Assembly: GCA_017458675.1 (NCBI GenBank)
Contig: JAFTAM010000080.1
Location: forward strand, 1-41,287
From: a bacterium
GTDB taxonomy: Bacteria; Vulcanimicrobiota; Xenobia; Xenobiales; Xenobiaceae
DNA length: 41,287 bases
Direction: 5' to 3'
Position 1 is the stretch's first letter, and the number at the start of each line of letters is the position of its first letter. Shown piece by piece: positions 1-8,293 of this stretch. The position numbers and the translations under genes are program-made. Below the pieces are notes generated by a model. It made no database searches and was not told the DNA's origin. It saw only the letters and a program-made list of their open reading frames with translations.

Positions 1-78
1 TAAATACTGGCAAAAATCCTTGCTTGGCATTAAAATATGGTTGTGTTAGGTTTTTCATTTTAAATTATTTCTAACACA

Positions 79-115
79 AAAAGGGGTCACCTGGATTATC
101 CAGATGACCTCTTTT
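79..115 (-). terminator. Rho-independent terminator of the HU gene
   Basis: A long, nearly perfect inverted repeat read on the minus strand: arms AAAAGAGGTCATCTGGA and TCCAGGTGACCCCTTTT around a TAA loop, followed by further T residues. It lies about 35 bp beyond the HU stop codon. The A-rich left arm could let it work in both directions. Positions 1-78 hold no other feature that I can support. Confidence 0.85.
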
Positions 116-149
116 ATTAAGACTGTTTTTTCACAGCCCCGCTTCAGCT

Positions 150-449
150 TTATTTCTTAGCTTTGCGGGTTTTCTTCTCGTTGACGAGTTCCTTGAAAGC
201 GGCGCTGGCTTTGAAGACCGGAATCTTGGCGGCGGGAATCTTAATCTCTTTGCCGTCCTGCGGGTTGCGCCCCATGCGGGCTTTGCGCTGCGAAACCTTG
301 AAGGAGCCGAACTGGAGGAATGTCACTGAATCGCCGCCCTTCAGAGCTTCACGGATGGTGTCGAGAGCTGCCGCGACGACCGCGTCAGCGACTTTCTGTG
401 TAGCGCCGGATTTTTCGGCCACTGCCTTGATGAATTCTGCTTTTTTCAA
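150..449 (-). CDS. hup: HU-family nucleoid DNA-binding protein
   Basis: This 99-residue protein has the normal length and full architecture of bacterial HU/IHF proteins. The N-terminal helices start KKAEFIKAVAEKSG, and the beta-arm region carries GSFKVSQRKARMGRNPQDG and KEIKIPAAKIPVFKAS. It is expected to bind and bend DNA as a homodimer in the nucleoid. The start codon is TTG at 447-449, preceded by the ribosome binding site AGGGACC; no ATG is available at that place. It ends in a lysine-rich tail (KKTRKAKK). It is transcribed away from the repeat-protein cluster and has its own terminator, so it is probably the conserved chromosomal border of the accessory region. The family assignment is certain; the HU versus IHF subtype is inferred. 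Confidence 0.96.
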   Translation of the reverse strand: MKKAEFIKAVAEKSGATQKVADAVVAAALDTIREALKGGDSVTFLQFGSFKVSQRKARMGRNPQDGKEIKIPAAKIPVFKASAAFKELVNEKKTRKAKK

Positions 450-497
450 AATAGGTCCCTCTTTCGTTATTGCGAGAATATTAACGATTGGGTGATA

Positions 498-503
498 TTA
501 TAG
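498..503 (-). promoter_or_regulatory. Putative -10 box of the HU gene
   Basis: TATAAT on the minus strand, about 50 bp before the TTG start. No convincing -35 hexamer is visible 16-18 bp upstream, so only the -10 is proposed. Confidence 0.5.
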
Positions 504-697
504 CATATAAATACGCGATGTTAATATGGGGGAAGGCTGTTTTATGCGATAATCTTAAAAAAAAATGTATTTTTTTGTGTATTCTTTGCCGCCGGAAGCT
601 TCGTCCGGCTTGCCGCTTTATGACCTGTCGTCCGCCTATATGTAAGAATGAGCGTGTTAATCTGCTCCGGTTAGCTTGTCTGGGCGGCGAACGTCTA
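504..697. other. Intergenic stretch between the HU gene and the first LRR gene
   Basis: No gene is supported here. The part around 590-690 is G+C-richer and looks like worn repeat or coding debris. The functional parts are the HU promoter on the left and the class A promoter on the right. Confidence 0.5.
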
Positions 698-700
698 ATT

Positions 701-780
701 GTAAAAATACTGTAAATTCCTGACTTATACAGATTCCAGACATTTTTAGTGTTGGTAAAAAAGGCGCTTTGCGGTACAAT
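701..780 (+). promoter_or_regulatory. Class A promoter, copy 1 (LRR gene 1)
   Basis: An upstream box GTAAAAATACTGTAAATT (701-718) lies 33 bp before a -35 TTGGTA (752-757). A 17-bp spacer leads to a -10 TACAAT (775-780). The -35 is preceded by TTTTTAGTG, as in the other copies at 9355, 24621 and 29086. All four have the same 33-bp and 17-bp spacings. The upstream box could be an UP element or an activator site; which one is inference. Confidence 0.75.
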
Positions 781-826
781 ATATTTGTAAATATGCAAAA
801 TACAGTTATTATTGAGGTGCTTCAAT

Positions 827-2110
827 ATGACAGATTCTAACGGCGGCAAAACGTCGGAGAGTATTTTTACCGCCGATAACGCGGCTCAGCCGTCCTGCTG
901 TGAAGGGCGCGGGGATATAGTTAATGCTGTGATCCCCGAGGGTACTGAGGAAATAGGCGAAAATGCCTTTAAGGAGTGCGCCCGCTTGGAGAGCGCGGTC
1001 ATTCCGGAGGGCGTGCGTCTTATAGGCCCCTACGCCTTTTTTAACTGTGCGGCGCTGAAGAGCGCAGCTTTGCCTGAAGGCTTGGAGGAAATCGGACAGG
1101 CGGCCTTTGCCGGCTGCAAAAGTCTGACTGATATTGCCGTACCCCGAAGCGCGGCCGTGATCGGCTGCGGCGCTTTTATGAACAGCGGCCTGAAGCGTGC
1201 CGTTTTGGCCGAAGGCCTTAAAAGCATTGAGACGATGGCTTTCGGAGGCTGCGGCGATTTAGCCGCCATTGAGCTTCCAGGCAGTCTTTCCGAGCTTGGC
1301 GATTGGGCTTTCAGAACCTGCCGTTCCCTGAAAAATGTGGAAATCCCAGCCGGCGTCAAGGTTCTTGCGGAAGGCGTCTTTGAAGAATGTACCGGCTTGG
1401 AAAGCGTTCTTTTGCCGGAGGGCTTGCAGAGAATCGGCGAAGACGCTTTTGCTGGCTGCATAAATCTCAAACGCATCAATATTCCTGCCGGGGTGAAGAG
1501 AATAGGGAAGAAAGCCTTTAAAGGCTGCGTCGGCTTGGATAGCATAACCGTTCCCGACGGCCTTGAGAGCATAGGCGCCGAAGTCTTTTGCGGCTGTTCG
1601 GCTTTAAATAGCATAGTCTGGAGAGACAGGGGCTATGCTTCTGCCGATGAGTTTGCCGACGCTGCCGCCGGCTTAAATCTGAACGTCTGCGCGGTTCTTG
1701 CCGCCGAAGATATGGCTTACGCCGACAGCGATATTATCAGCGCGGCAATTCCTGACGGCATTGAACGTATAGGCGAATCCGCCTTTTCAGACTGCGGCGG
1801 CTTAGAGAGTATAACGGTTCCCGACAGCGTAAAAACTGTCGGCAATTCCGCCTTTTCCGGCTGCAGAGCTTTAAAGAGCATATCAATTCCGGACAGCGTC
1901 GCTTCTATCGGTCTGTTCGCTTTTAAAGACTGCGGCAGCTTAAAGAGCGTAACCTTGCCCGACAGCGTGACCTCTGTCGGCCAATACGCTTTTGCGGGCT
2001 GTTCCGGACTGGAGAGCATAACTTTCCGCGGACAGCGCTATACGGATAAAGACGCTTTAAATAAGGCTGTTAAGGAAAGCGGCGTAAGTAAAGCCTATAT
2101 ATGGTTTTAG
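827..2110 (+). CDS. LRR_5 (BspA-like) leucine-rich repeat protein 1
   Basis: A 427-residue protein made of about 23-residue LRR_5 units of the form IP.G...IG..AF.GC..LKS. The leader is MTDSNGGKTSESIFTADNAA, followed by RGDIVNAVIPEG. One internal tail-plus-leader junction (about 1610-1755, IVWRDRGYAS...AAEDMAYADSDIISAAIPDG) makes it a two-module protein. It ends with the family tail FRGQRYTDKDALNKAVKESG. The ATG at 827 is chosen because GAGGTG lies 7 bases upstream; an in-frame TTG at 812 precedes that site. There is no signal peptide, so the product is predicted cytosolic unless exported by another route. BspA-type LRRs are binding scaffolds; the partner is unknown. It is driven by the class A promoter, and gene 2 follows after 43 bp. 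Confidence 0.92.
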   Translation: MTDSNGGKTSESIFTADNAAQPSCCEGRGDIVNAVIPEGTEEIGENAFKECARLESAVIPEGVRLIGPYAFFNCAALKSAALPEGLEEIGQAAFAGCKSLTDIAVPRSAAVIGCGAFMNSGLKRAVLAEGLKSIETMAFGGCGDLAAIELPGSLSELGDWAFRTCRSLKNVEIPAGVKVLAEGVFEECTGLESVLLPEGLQRIGEDAFAGCINLKRINIPAGVKRIGKKAFKGCVGLDSITVPDGLESIGAEVFCGCSALNSIVWRDRGYASADEFADAAAGLNLNVCAVLAAEDMAYADSDIISAAIPDGIERIGESAFSDCGGLESITVPDSVKTVGNSAFSGCRALKSISIPDSVASIGLFAFKDCGSLKSVTLPDSVTSVGQYAFAGCSGLESITFRGQRYTDKDALNKAVKESGVSKAYIWF

Positions 2111-2121
2111 CCTGCCGGCGG
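2045..2121 (+). repeat. 77-bp duplicated 3' end, copy 1
   Basis: This block covers the last 22 codons of LRR gene 1, its stop codon and 11 bases beyond. It is identical to 6639-6715 at the end of LRR gene 3. The similarity runs about 25 bp further with few differences, up to the next start codon. It points to recent recombination or gene conversion between the two genes. Confidence 0.85.
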
Positions 2122-2153
2122 AGGATGCGCGATAAAAAGAGCTGATTTACATT

Positions 2154-3782
2154 ATGAAGGATTCAGACGACGACAAAAACGCTGAGAATATTATTACCGA
2201 GGGCAATGCCGATTGCCGTTCCTGCCTTAAAGGGCGCAGGATTGCCGTCAAAGCGGTTGTCCCCGACGGCGCGGCTGCAGTCGGCCGTTCAGTTTTCGGA
2301 AACTGCGTCCGTTTAAAAAGCGAGGTTATTCTCGGCAGCGGCGCTGCTGACGGTGGAGAAGCCTCTGAGAGCTGCGGCGGCTTGAAGCATATTGATATTC
2401 CCGCCCACGTCAGACATGTTGACAAATGGACTTTCAGCGCGTCCGGCACGGAGAGCGCGGTTATTCCCGACAATGCCTTCGCCGTTCGCATCGAAGCCTG
2501 TTCGGAGTGCGTGAATCTGAAGAGTATAACCTGGAGAGGCGCGGTCTATGACAGTCTTGAGGCGTTTAATAAGGCGTTTTATGAATCTGCAGCTGAATAT
2601 GTCGCTGACAGGGCCGACAAGGAACATGCTTATCAGGGCAGGGGTTTAATAAAAGCAATAATTCCGGACAGCGTTTCATTTATTGCTGCAGACGCTTTTG
2701 CCGAGTGCGACAGCTTGGAGAGCGCAGTTATTTCTGACGGCGTTACGTCTGTCGGCGACGGAGCTTTTTGCGGCTGCAGCAGTTTAAAGAGCATAACTGT
2801 TCCCGACAGCGTCGTATCTATAGGCAAAAGCGCCTTTTGCCGCTGCAGCAGCCTGAAGAGCATAACAATTCCCTATGGCGTAACGTCTGTCGGCGACGGC
2901 GCCTTTTGCCGCTGCAGCGGTTTAGAGAGCATATTTATTCCCGCCAGCATAATAGCTATCGGTGATTCTGCCTTTGTGGGCTGCAGCAGCTTAGAGCGCA
3001 TAGTTATTCCCGACAGTGTAAAAACTATTGGCGATCGCGCTTTTTTGAGTTGCAGCAGCTTGAAAGACGCAGTTATTCCCAATAGCATAACAGATATCGG
3101 CAATTCCGTTTTTTACTATTGCAGCAGTTTAGAGAGCATAGTTATTCCAGACAGCTTAACAACTATCGGCAGATGCGCCTTTTGCGACTGCAGCAGTTTA
3201 GAAAGCATATTTATTCCCGACAGTGTAGAAACTATTGGCGATCTCGCTTTTTTGGGTTGCAGCAGCTTGAAAGACGCAGTTATTCCCAATAGCGTAACAA
3301 CTGTCGGTGATAGGGTCTTTTGCGGCTGCAGCAGTTTAGAGGGCATAGTTATTCCAGACAGTGTAACATCTATCGGTGATCGGGCCTTTTGCGGCTGCAG
3401 CAGTTTAGAGAGCATAGTTATTCCAGACAGCGTAACAACTGTCGGTGATAGGGTCTTTTACGGATGCAGCAGCTTAAAGAGCATAAATATTCCCAATAAC
3501 GTAACCTCTATCGGTGAATTCGCCTTTGGCGATTGCAGCAGCTTAGAGCACATAATTATTCCCGACAGTGTAAAAACTATTGGCTCTCTCGCTTTTTTCC
3601 GTTGCAGCAGCTTAGAAAGCATAACTATTCCCTACAGTGTTATTTCTATAGGCGCGAGCGCTTTTGCCCGCTGCGGCCGGATAAAGAGCATAACCTTTCA
3701 GGGCCGGCGCTATACAGATAAAGACGCTTTTAATCAGGCCGTTAAGGAAAGCGGCGTAAGTGAATTTGCGGTTTGGGTATAG
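2154..3782 (+). CDS. LRR_5 (BspA-like) leucine-rich repeat protein 2
   Basis: A 542-residue member of the family. Its leader is degenerate (MKDSDDDKNAENIITEGNAD, then LKGRRIAVKAVVPDG), and the first LRR units are poor. An internal tail-plus-leader junction lies at about 2524-2674 (ITWRGAVYDS...FVADRADKEHAY). After it come about 13 very regular 23-residue units (about 2735-3690) of the form SSLESIVIPDSVTTVGDRVF. The tail is FQGRRYTDKDAFNQAVKESG, ending in VWV. No good ribosome binding site precedes the ATG; it lies 43 bp after gene 1 and may depend on read-through or reinitiation. Codon third positions are more A+T-rich in the regular block than in the neighbouring genes. Confidence 0.9.
   Translation: MKDSDDDKNAENIITEGNADCRSCLKGRRIAVKAVVPDGAAAVGRSVFGNCVRLKSEVILGSGAADGGEASESCGGLKHIDIPAHVRHVDKWTFSASGTESAVIPDNAFAVRIEACSECVNLKSITWRGAVYDSLEAFNKAFYESAAEYVADRADKEHAYQGRGLIKAIIPDSVSFIAADAFAECDSLESAVISDGVTSVGDGAFCGCSSLKSITVPDSVVSIGKSAFCRCSSLKSITIPYGVTSVGDGAFCRCSGLESIFIPASIIAIGDSAFVGCSSLERIVIPDSVKTIGDRAFLSCSSLKDAVIPNSITDIGNSVFYYCSSLESIVIPDSLTTIGRCAFCDCSSLESIFIPDSVETIGDLAFLGCSSLKDAVIPNSVTTVGDRVFCGCSSLEGIVIPDSVTSIGDRAFCGCSSLESIVIPDSVTTVGDRVFYGCSSLKSINIPNNVTSIGEFAFGDCSSLEHIIIPDSVKTIGSLAFFRCSSLESITIPYSVISIGASAFARCGRIKSITFQGRRYTDKDAFNQAVKESGVSEFAVWV
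2735..3690 (+). repeat. 69-bp coding tandem repeats with a 207-bp higher-order unit
   Basis: About 13 tandem 69-bp units each encode one 23-residue LRR. Several are nearly identical at DNA level. The unit around 3009-3090 recurs at about 3216-3297, three units (207 bp) downstream, and partly again near 3565. The units around 3290 and 3430 share long identical stretches. This indicates recent unequal crossing-over or slippage within the gene. Confidence 0.85.
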
Positions 3783-4045
3783 AGTTTTATTGGCTGGCCG
3801 GCGGGCGGGACAGGCGGCTTTGCGGCAGGAATGCGGACCGGCTTCAGGCAGGTCGAAATTATTTCACACTCTCATTTCACTAGGGGAAAATCTCACAAAC
3901 AGACCTTCACCGCCGCTTTCCACCGCTGCAGACAGGAGCGTAAGGATGAGCCGGTCTGATTGGACGGCAGCGTGCGTCTGCATATTCATGTACTAAGTTA
4001 CTTTATGGCGGTGTAAATGCTGACCGTACTGCAAGGTATCTGTGA
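3783..4045. other. Intergenic region after LRR gene 2
   Basis: The first 60 bp are G+C-rich and could fold, but no clear terminator with a T tract is seen. The rest contains no supported gene or repeat. It probably belongs to the flank of the Fic relic that follows on the minus strand. Confidence 0.4.
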
Positions 4046-4300
4046 TTATGTATCCTTGCGCAGTATATTTAGATATTCCTCATATGCAAACACTCTGTTG
4101 CGCGCAGCATTCGTTATTTCCTTGATTACGCCAACTTTAACCAGCTTTCCAACGGTAGATGATACTGTATTATAGCTAAGTTCTAAGTCAACTGCGGTTT
4201 TTTTGATATCGATAATGGGATATTGCTCTATATAATCAAATACTCTTCTCACATTATCATTTTTCCTTGCAGTAACAGCAATCTTAAAAGTCTGTTGCAC
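4046..4300 (-). pseudogene. C-terminal winged-helix remnant of a Fic-family protein
   Basis: The 84-residue product resembles the C-terminal winged helix of Fic/DOC AMP-transferase-type proteins: a helix pair, a recognition region (AVDLELSYNTVSSTVGKLVKVG), and the characteristic end VIKEI...RNRVFAYEEYLNIL. The catalytic Fic motif HPFxxGNGR is absent. The frame stays open upstream to a TAA at about 4361-4363, but that stretch has no Fic-like sequence. The GTG at 4298-4300 has no ribosome binding site. I read it as a truncated relic whose N-terminal catalytic domain was lost, probably when the LRR gene 3 control region was placed here. A small free-standing winged-helix regulator is the alternative. 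Confidence 0.6.
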
Positions 4301-4632
4301 AATGGGAGCGTGTTCAGTTTTTTCTATTGCATAAGTACATGCCTTACATAAAACAACGCATTATACAAATCTTATTTCAGAAAGTATATGACATGTTGAA
4401 ATAAAAGTGAATTAGTTAGCTATTTATTTCAAATACTAAAAGCCTTGTATCGGTTCCAGTCCGTTTTGTGATTTTTGACTATTTTTTTCTGCTGCATATA
4501 TAACTTTGCGGAGTTTCCCCGCTAACATTTATATGTCTATTTTTAGATAGATAGATTTTAAGTAAGTGTTAAAATAATAGCCGCTTTAATCGCCAATATA
4601 GTGAATAAATTGACAAATAAATATACTCATGT
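4301..4632. other. A+T-rich intergenic region before the class B site
   Basis: No gene seen. The region is strongly A+T-rich and includes short direct repeats (GATAGATAGATT near 4550). It joins the Fic relic to the control region of LRR gene 3. Confidence 0.4.
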
Positions 4633-4689
4633 CCCAATATTTGGGCAGGATATTTCGGCTTGATGCAGAAGCTAAAGAGAGAATACAAT
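4633..4689 (+). promoter_or_regulatory. Class B control region, copy 1 (LRR gene 3)
   Basis: The dyad CCCAATATTTGGG (4633-4645) sits in the wider motif CATGTCCC...GGGCAGGA, which recurs at 11727, 13595, 18318 and 37465. Downstream are a possible -35 TTGATG (4660-4665) and a -10 TACAAT (4684-4689) with an 18-bp spacer. The dyad centre would lie near -57, suiting an activator; that role is inference. The start codon follows about 195 bp after the dyad. Confidence 0.65.
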
Positions 4690-4839
4690 AATTATAATTA
4701 TTGTTCCGCGTCTTTTTTTCATTCTGTTAATTTGTTTCTCATAATTCAGCCTGCGTTTTTCATTGCAGATATTGCAATTAACCAAATTCTCCGCCGCAGC
4801 AGAAAGCTTAAGATTGCTTCCGTGCAAACTGAGGTTAAT

Positions 4840-6704
4840 ATGGAAACTCAAGAATCATCCGAAAGCGTTTTTATCGCCGATAAAGCCGATCAAAACTATG
4901 GCTATAACTGTCGTAATGATATAGTCAGTGCAATTATTCCCGACGGCGTGACCTCTGTGGGCGAAGCAGCCTTCATGTACTGTTCTGGCTTAAAGAGCAT
5001 CACGCTGCCTGACAGCGTGACGTCTTTAGGCAGAGCTGCTTTTTCCGAGTGCAGAAGCTTGAAGAGCGTCTCCATTCCCGGCAGCGCTGCCTGTATCGGC
5101 AGAGAGGCCTTTGCGTTCTGCGGCAGTCTGAAGAGCGTCGCGCTTCCTGACAGCGTCGTTCGTATATGTGTATACGCCTTTGCATTCTGCGGCAGCCTGA
5201 GGCATATCGAGCTTCCTGCCGGAATCAGGTTTATAGATGCGGAGGCTTTCCGTGAGAGCGGTTTGGAATGCGCAGATATTCCCGACGGTATTATCGCTGT
5301 TCACAGTGAAGCCTTCTGCGGGTGTGAAGACTTAAAGAGCATAACCTGGCGGGGCAAGGTATATGATAGTATCAAAGCCTTCAACAGGGCTGTTTCTGAG
5401 GCTTCGGCGATTTTATCGCCGATAGGGCCGATGAGACGGAGGCTTACAGCTGGAGCGGTCTGAGAAGGGTAATCATCCCTGAGGGGATAACAAAAATCGC
5501 GGCTTTTGCTTTCTGGGGCAGCGAGCTGGAAAGCGTTGTTATCTCCGGCAGCGTCGCTCATATTGATAACAAAGCTTTTGCGGGCTGCGGCGGCTTAAAA
5601 GAGGTTGTTCTGCCCGACGGTATTGCCGCCGTCCACCGTGATGCTTTTGGAGTATGCCGGGATTTAAAGATAATCTGGCGGGGCAAGGTTTATGAGGGCG
5701 CTGAAGCCTTTAACGAGGCCTTTTCCGAAACTTCTGCCGCTTTTGCGGCTGACAGGGCCGGCGAGGCAGGGGCTTACCGTGGCTGCGGTTTCCGTAAGGC
5801 GGTAATTCCCGAAGGAATAACCGAAATTGCCGATTTCGCTTTTGCGGAAAGCAGCCTGGAGAGCATAGTTATTCCCGACAGCGTGCGGACTGTGGGCCGC
5901 GGCGCATTCAGCGGGTGCACTTCTCTGAGCAGCGCGGTTCTGCCTGATGGTTTAGAGGAAATAGGGGAAAAGCTGTTTGAGGGCTGCTGGAGCTTAAAAA
6001 GCCTGACGGTTCCCAATAGCGTAAAATCTGTCGGCATCTGCGCCTTCCAATACAGCGGCATAAAGAGCATCACGCTTCCCGACAGCGTGAAGTCCGTAGG
6101 CAGAGGCGCCTTTTACGAGTGCAGTCTGGAGAGCATAACCGTTCCCGGCAGCGTTGAATCTATCGGTGACGGCGCCTTTGAGGAATGCAGCTTATTAAAG
6201 AGCGTTTCGCTTGCCGACGGCCTGAGGTCAATAGGCGAATGCGCTTTCAGGTACTGTACAGGTCTGGAGAGCATTACGCTTCCCGACACCATAAAATATC
6301 TGGGCAGCGGTGCTTTTTCCAGCTGCAGCTTAAAGGAGGCGGCAATCCCCGCCGGCGTGACGTCCGTCGAAGATTACTTATTTGCCGATTGCTATTTGAA
6401 ACGCATTGCTATTCCCGACGGCGTGACTTCAATCGGCGAAAGCGCTTTTCCCGGCTGCAAAAACTTAGAGAGCGTATCCATTCCCGACAGTGTAACTTCA
6501 ATCGGAGAAGACGCCTTTTTCGGCTGCGACAGCCTGGATAGCATAACGCTTCCCGCCGGCGTGACCTCTGTCGGCGACGACGCCTTTTATGCCTGCGACC
6601 TCCTGAAGAGCATAACCTTCCGGGGCCGGCGCTATACAGATAAAGACGCTTTAAATAAGGCTGTTAAGGAAAGCGGCGTAAGTAAAGCCTATATATGGTT
6701 TTAG
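4840..6704 (+). pseudogene. LRR_5 protein 3, broken by a one-base frameshift
   Basis: The ATG at 4840 follows GAGGT, and the leader is METQESSESVFIADKADQ. The frame ends early at 5463. The same protein continues without a break one frame away from about 5409 (DFIADRADETEAYSWSGLRR...) to 6704. The total of 1865 nt is one short of a multiple of three, so one base appears lost near 5408, where sister genes read GCC GAT and this one reads GCGAT. Restored, it would be 621 residues with tail-plus-leader junctions at about 5338-5486 and 5670-5815, that is three modules, and the tail FRGRRYTDKDALNKAVKESG. The break lies inside the first junction. Either the gene is inactivated, or this is a sequencing error. 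The site is not a homopolymer typical of phase variation. An ATG-less downstream fragment is unlikely to be made alone. Confidence 0.85.
6557..6652 (+). repeat. 96-bp coding block shared with the antitoxin-LRR chimera
   Basis: This stretch near the end of LRR gene 3 is identical to 8539-8634 in the antitoxin/LRR-tail fusion. It encodes GVTSVGDDAFYACDLLKSI and the start of the tail. Confidence 0.85.
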
Positions 6705-6715
6705 CCTGCCGGCGG
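6639..6715 (+). repeat. 77-bp duplicated 3' end, copy 2
   Basis: Identical to 2045-2121. Here the bases after the shared block lead to ATGAGCGATTTTGGCTGA, a five-codon dead end, instead of the next LRR gene. Confidence 0.85.
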
Positions 6716-6879
6716 CGGAGACGCGATAAAAAGAGCTGATTTAAGGTATGAGCGATTTTGGCTGAATAATACTGAGATGTTTTTATCCCGAAGCTTGGCA
6801 GGTTTGTCGGATACTGCTGTTTGGATGCGCACATTGCAAGTGATGGAGCAGAGAGTTATAAGTTTGTTAAGAACGCGGT

Positions 6880-6951
6880 GTCCTGGAAAACAAAGCGATG
6901 TCCTGGAAAAACATGGCTGCCCTTGATGTTACTTCGGTCAACCGTTATAAT
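6880..6951 (+). promoter_or_regulatory. Promoter and 20-bp direct repeats before the HTH/nucleotidyltransferase pair
   Basis: A good sigma-70-type promoter: -35 TTGATG (6923-6928), 17-bp spacer, -10 TATAAT (6946-6951). Just upstream, GTCCTGGAAAA occurs twice with a 20-bp period (6880-6890 and 6900-6910), a plausible operator for the HTH protein encoded downstream. Autoregulation is inferred from the usual behaviour of toxin-antitoxin operons. Confidence 0.6.
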
Positions 6952-6979
6952 AAAGAAAACGAGACGGGAGGGTCTGACC

Positions 6980-7552
6980 ATGTTGATTAACGAGCAGCTT
7001 GAAAAACAAAACATGACTAAAGATCGTCTCAGCAGGGAAAGCGGCGTTCCGCAGGCCACGATCAATGATATTTGCAGCGGCAAAGCTGACTTGGAGAAAT
7101 GCGCGGCAGGAACGCTGTATCGTTTGGCGAGGGTCTTGGGCGTGACGGTCGAAGCGATCCTTGAATCCGCAAAAATTGAATACAGAAGCGCCTTTGAAAC
7201 CTTCAAGAGCAATACATGCCACCATGTGAAGGACATGGGCGATTTGGATTTCATCGTTGATACGCTGGAGAAAGATGAGATCCGAAAGCTGTATGAAAAA
7301 AAATGGTATCCGGAGGCGCTCTATCTCCTTGCAATGCTGGATTATTTATCCCGTGTAAACGATGTGCCGCTTTGCACAAAGTACAATGATATTCGGGCGC
7401 ATAGGCTCAGCAAGCCCCTCTTCCCGGTCGGCGTGCTCTTGTCCAGCGAAGTGCTGAAATCAGACGAGCCTATACAAAGAGCAAAAAAAGAGGCGATTCC
7501 TGAATTCCTCAGATTCAACATCATTGAGAGCGGGGTGAGGAATGTTGTCTGA
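6980..7552 (+). CDS. XRE-type helix-turn-helix protein, partner of a nucleotidyltransferase
   Basis: A 190-residue protein. Residues 12-48 form an XRE/Cro helix-turn-helix (MTKDRLSRESGVPQATINDI, then LYRLARVLGVTVEAIL). The longer C-terminal part is typical of regulators placed beside DUF6036 nucleotidyltransferases. The ATG at 6980 is chosen because GGGAGGG lies upstream and the promoter TATAAT is at 6946; the frame upstream is open but lies across the promoter. It overlaps the next gene by 11 bp, so the two are translationally coupled. The likely role is antitoxin or operon repressor of a type IV-like (AbiE/MNT-type) pair; this is inferred from family context, not proven. Confidence 0.8.
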   Translation: MLINEQLEKQNMTKDRLSRESGVPQATINDICSGKADLEKCAAGTLYRLARVLGVTVEAILESAKIEYRSAFETFKSNTCHHVKDMGDLDFIVDTLEKDEIRKLYEKKWYPEALYLLAMLDYLSRVNDVPLCTKYNDIRAHRLSKPLFPVGVLLSSEVLKSDEPIQRAKKEAIPEFLRFNIIESGVRNVV

Positions 7553-8259
7553 AGTGCCTTTTACCAGGGAGAATCTTGACCGGTATTTGAAAGAACTGGC
7601 AAAGGAATTCAGAAAATGCAGCGGCAAATCCGTGCCTGCGGAAATCATCCTGATCGGCGGTGCGGCTGTGGTCATTAACTATGGATTCAGAGAAATGACC
7701 TACGACATGGATGCGATCATAAACGCCGCCTCAACCATGAAGGACGCTATCAACAGCGTGGGCGACAGGTTTGGACTGCCCAACGGCTGGATTAATGCGG
7801 ATTTCATGAACACCGCGTCATACACACCGAGAATCAGTCAGTTTTCCGAATACTACAGAACCTTTTCAAATGTAGTCACCTTCCGAACAGTAACCGGGCA
7901 AATACCTGGTGGCCATGAAACTTATGTCCGGCAGGCAATATAAATATGACCTCTCAGATGTGATCGGCATTTTGTGGGAACAGGAAAAGAAAGGCCAGCC
8001 CCTCACCCTGGAGCGGATCGAAAAGGCCGTCGTGGACCTGTACGATGCTTATGATCGGCTTCCGCTCGATTCAAGGCGTTTCATCGAAAGCGCTCTGGCG
8101 GAGGGTGATTATGAAGCGATGTATGCGCGGATAAGAAAAATAGAAGCTGAGAATAAAGACATTTTGATCGAGTATCAGGAGGAAAAGCCCGGCGTTCTCA
8201 ATACCGACAACGTCAGCAGCATCATTGCCGCCATACGAAAGAGGAAGGGCGAACAATAA
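7542..8259 (+). pseudogene. DUF6036-type nucleotidyltransferase, frameshifted
   Basis: The N-terminal half begins MLSEVPFTRENLDRYLKELA and contains the nucleotidyltransferase signature IILIGGAAVVINYG followed by YDMDAII, with the paired acidic residues. The frame stops at 7943. The family sequence continues in another frame from about 7903 (YLVAMKLMSGRQYKYDLSDVIGILW...) to 8259. The total of 718 nt is one more than a multiple of three. At 7897-7905 the sequence GGGCAAATAC replaces an expected GGGGAATAC (TGEY), so one extra base explains the break. Restored length is 238 residues, normal for the family. It may be inactive, or the base may be an assembly error. The role would be the toxin or nucleotidyltransferase half of the pair. 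Confidence 0.8.
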
Positions 8260-8293
8260 ATCTGTTCGATGCGAGAGAGGACGGGGCTTGAAT

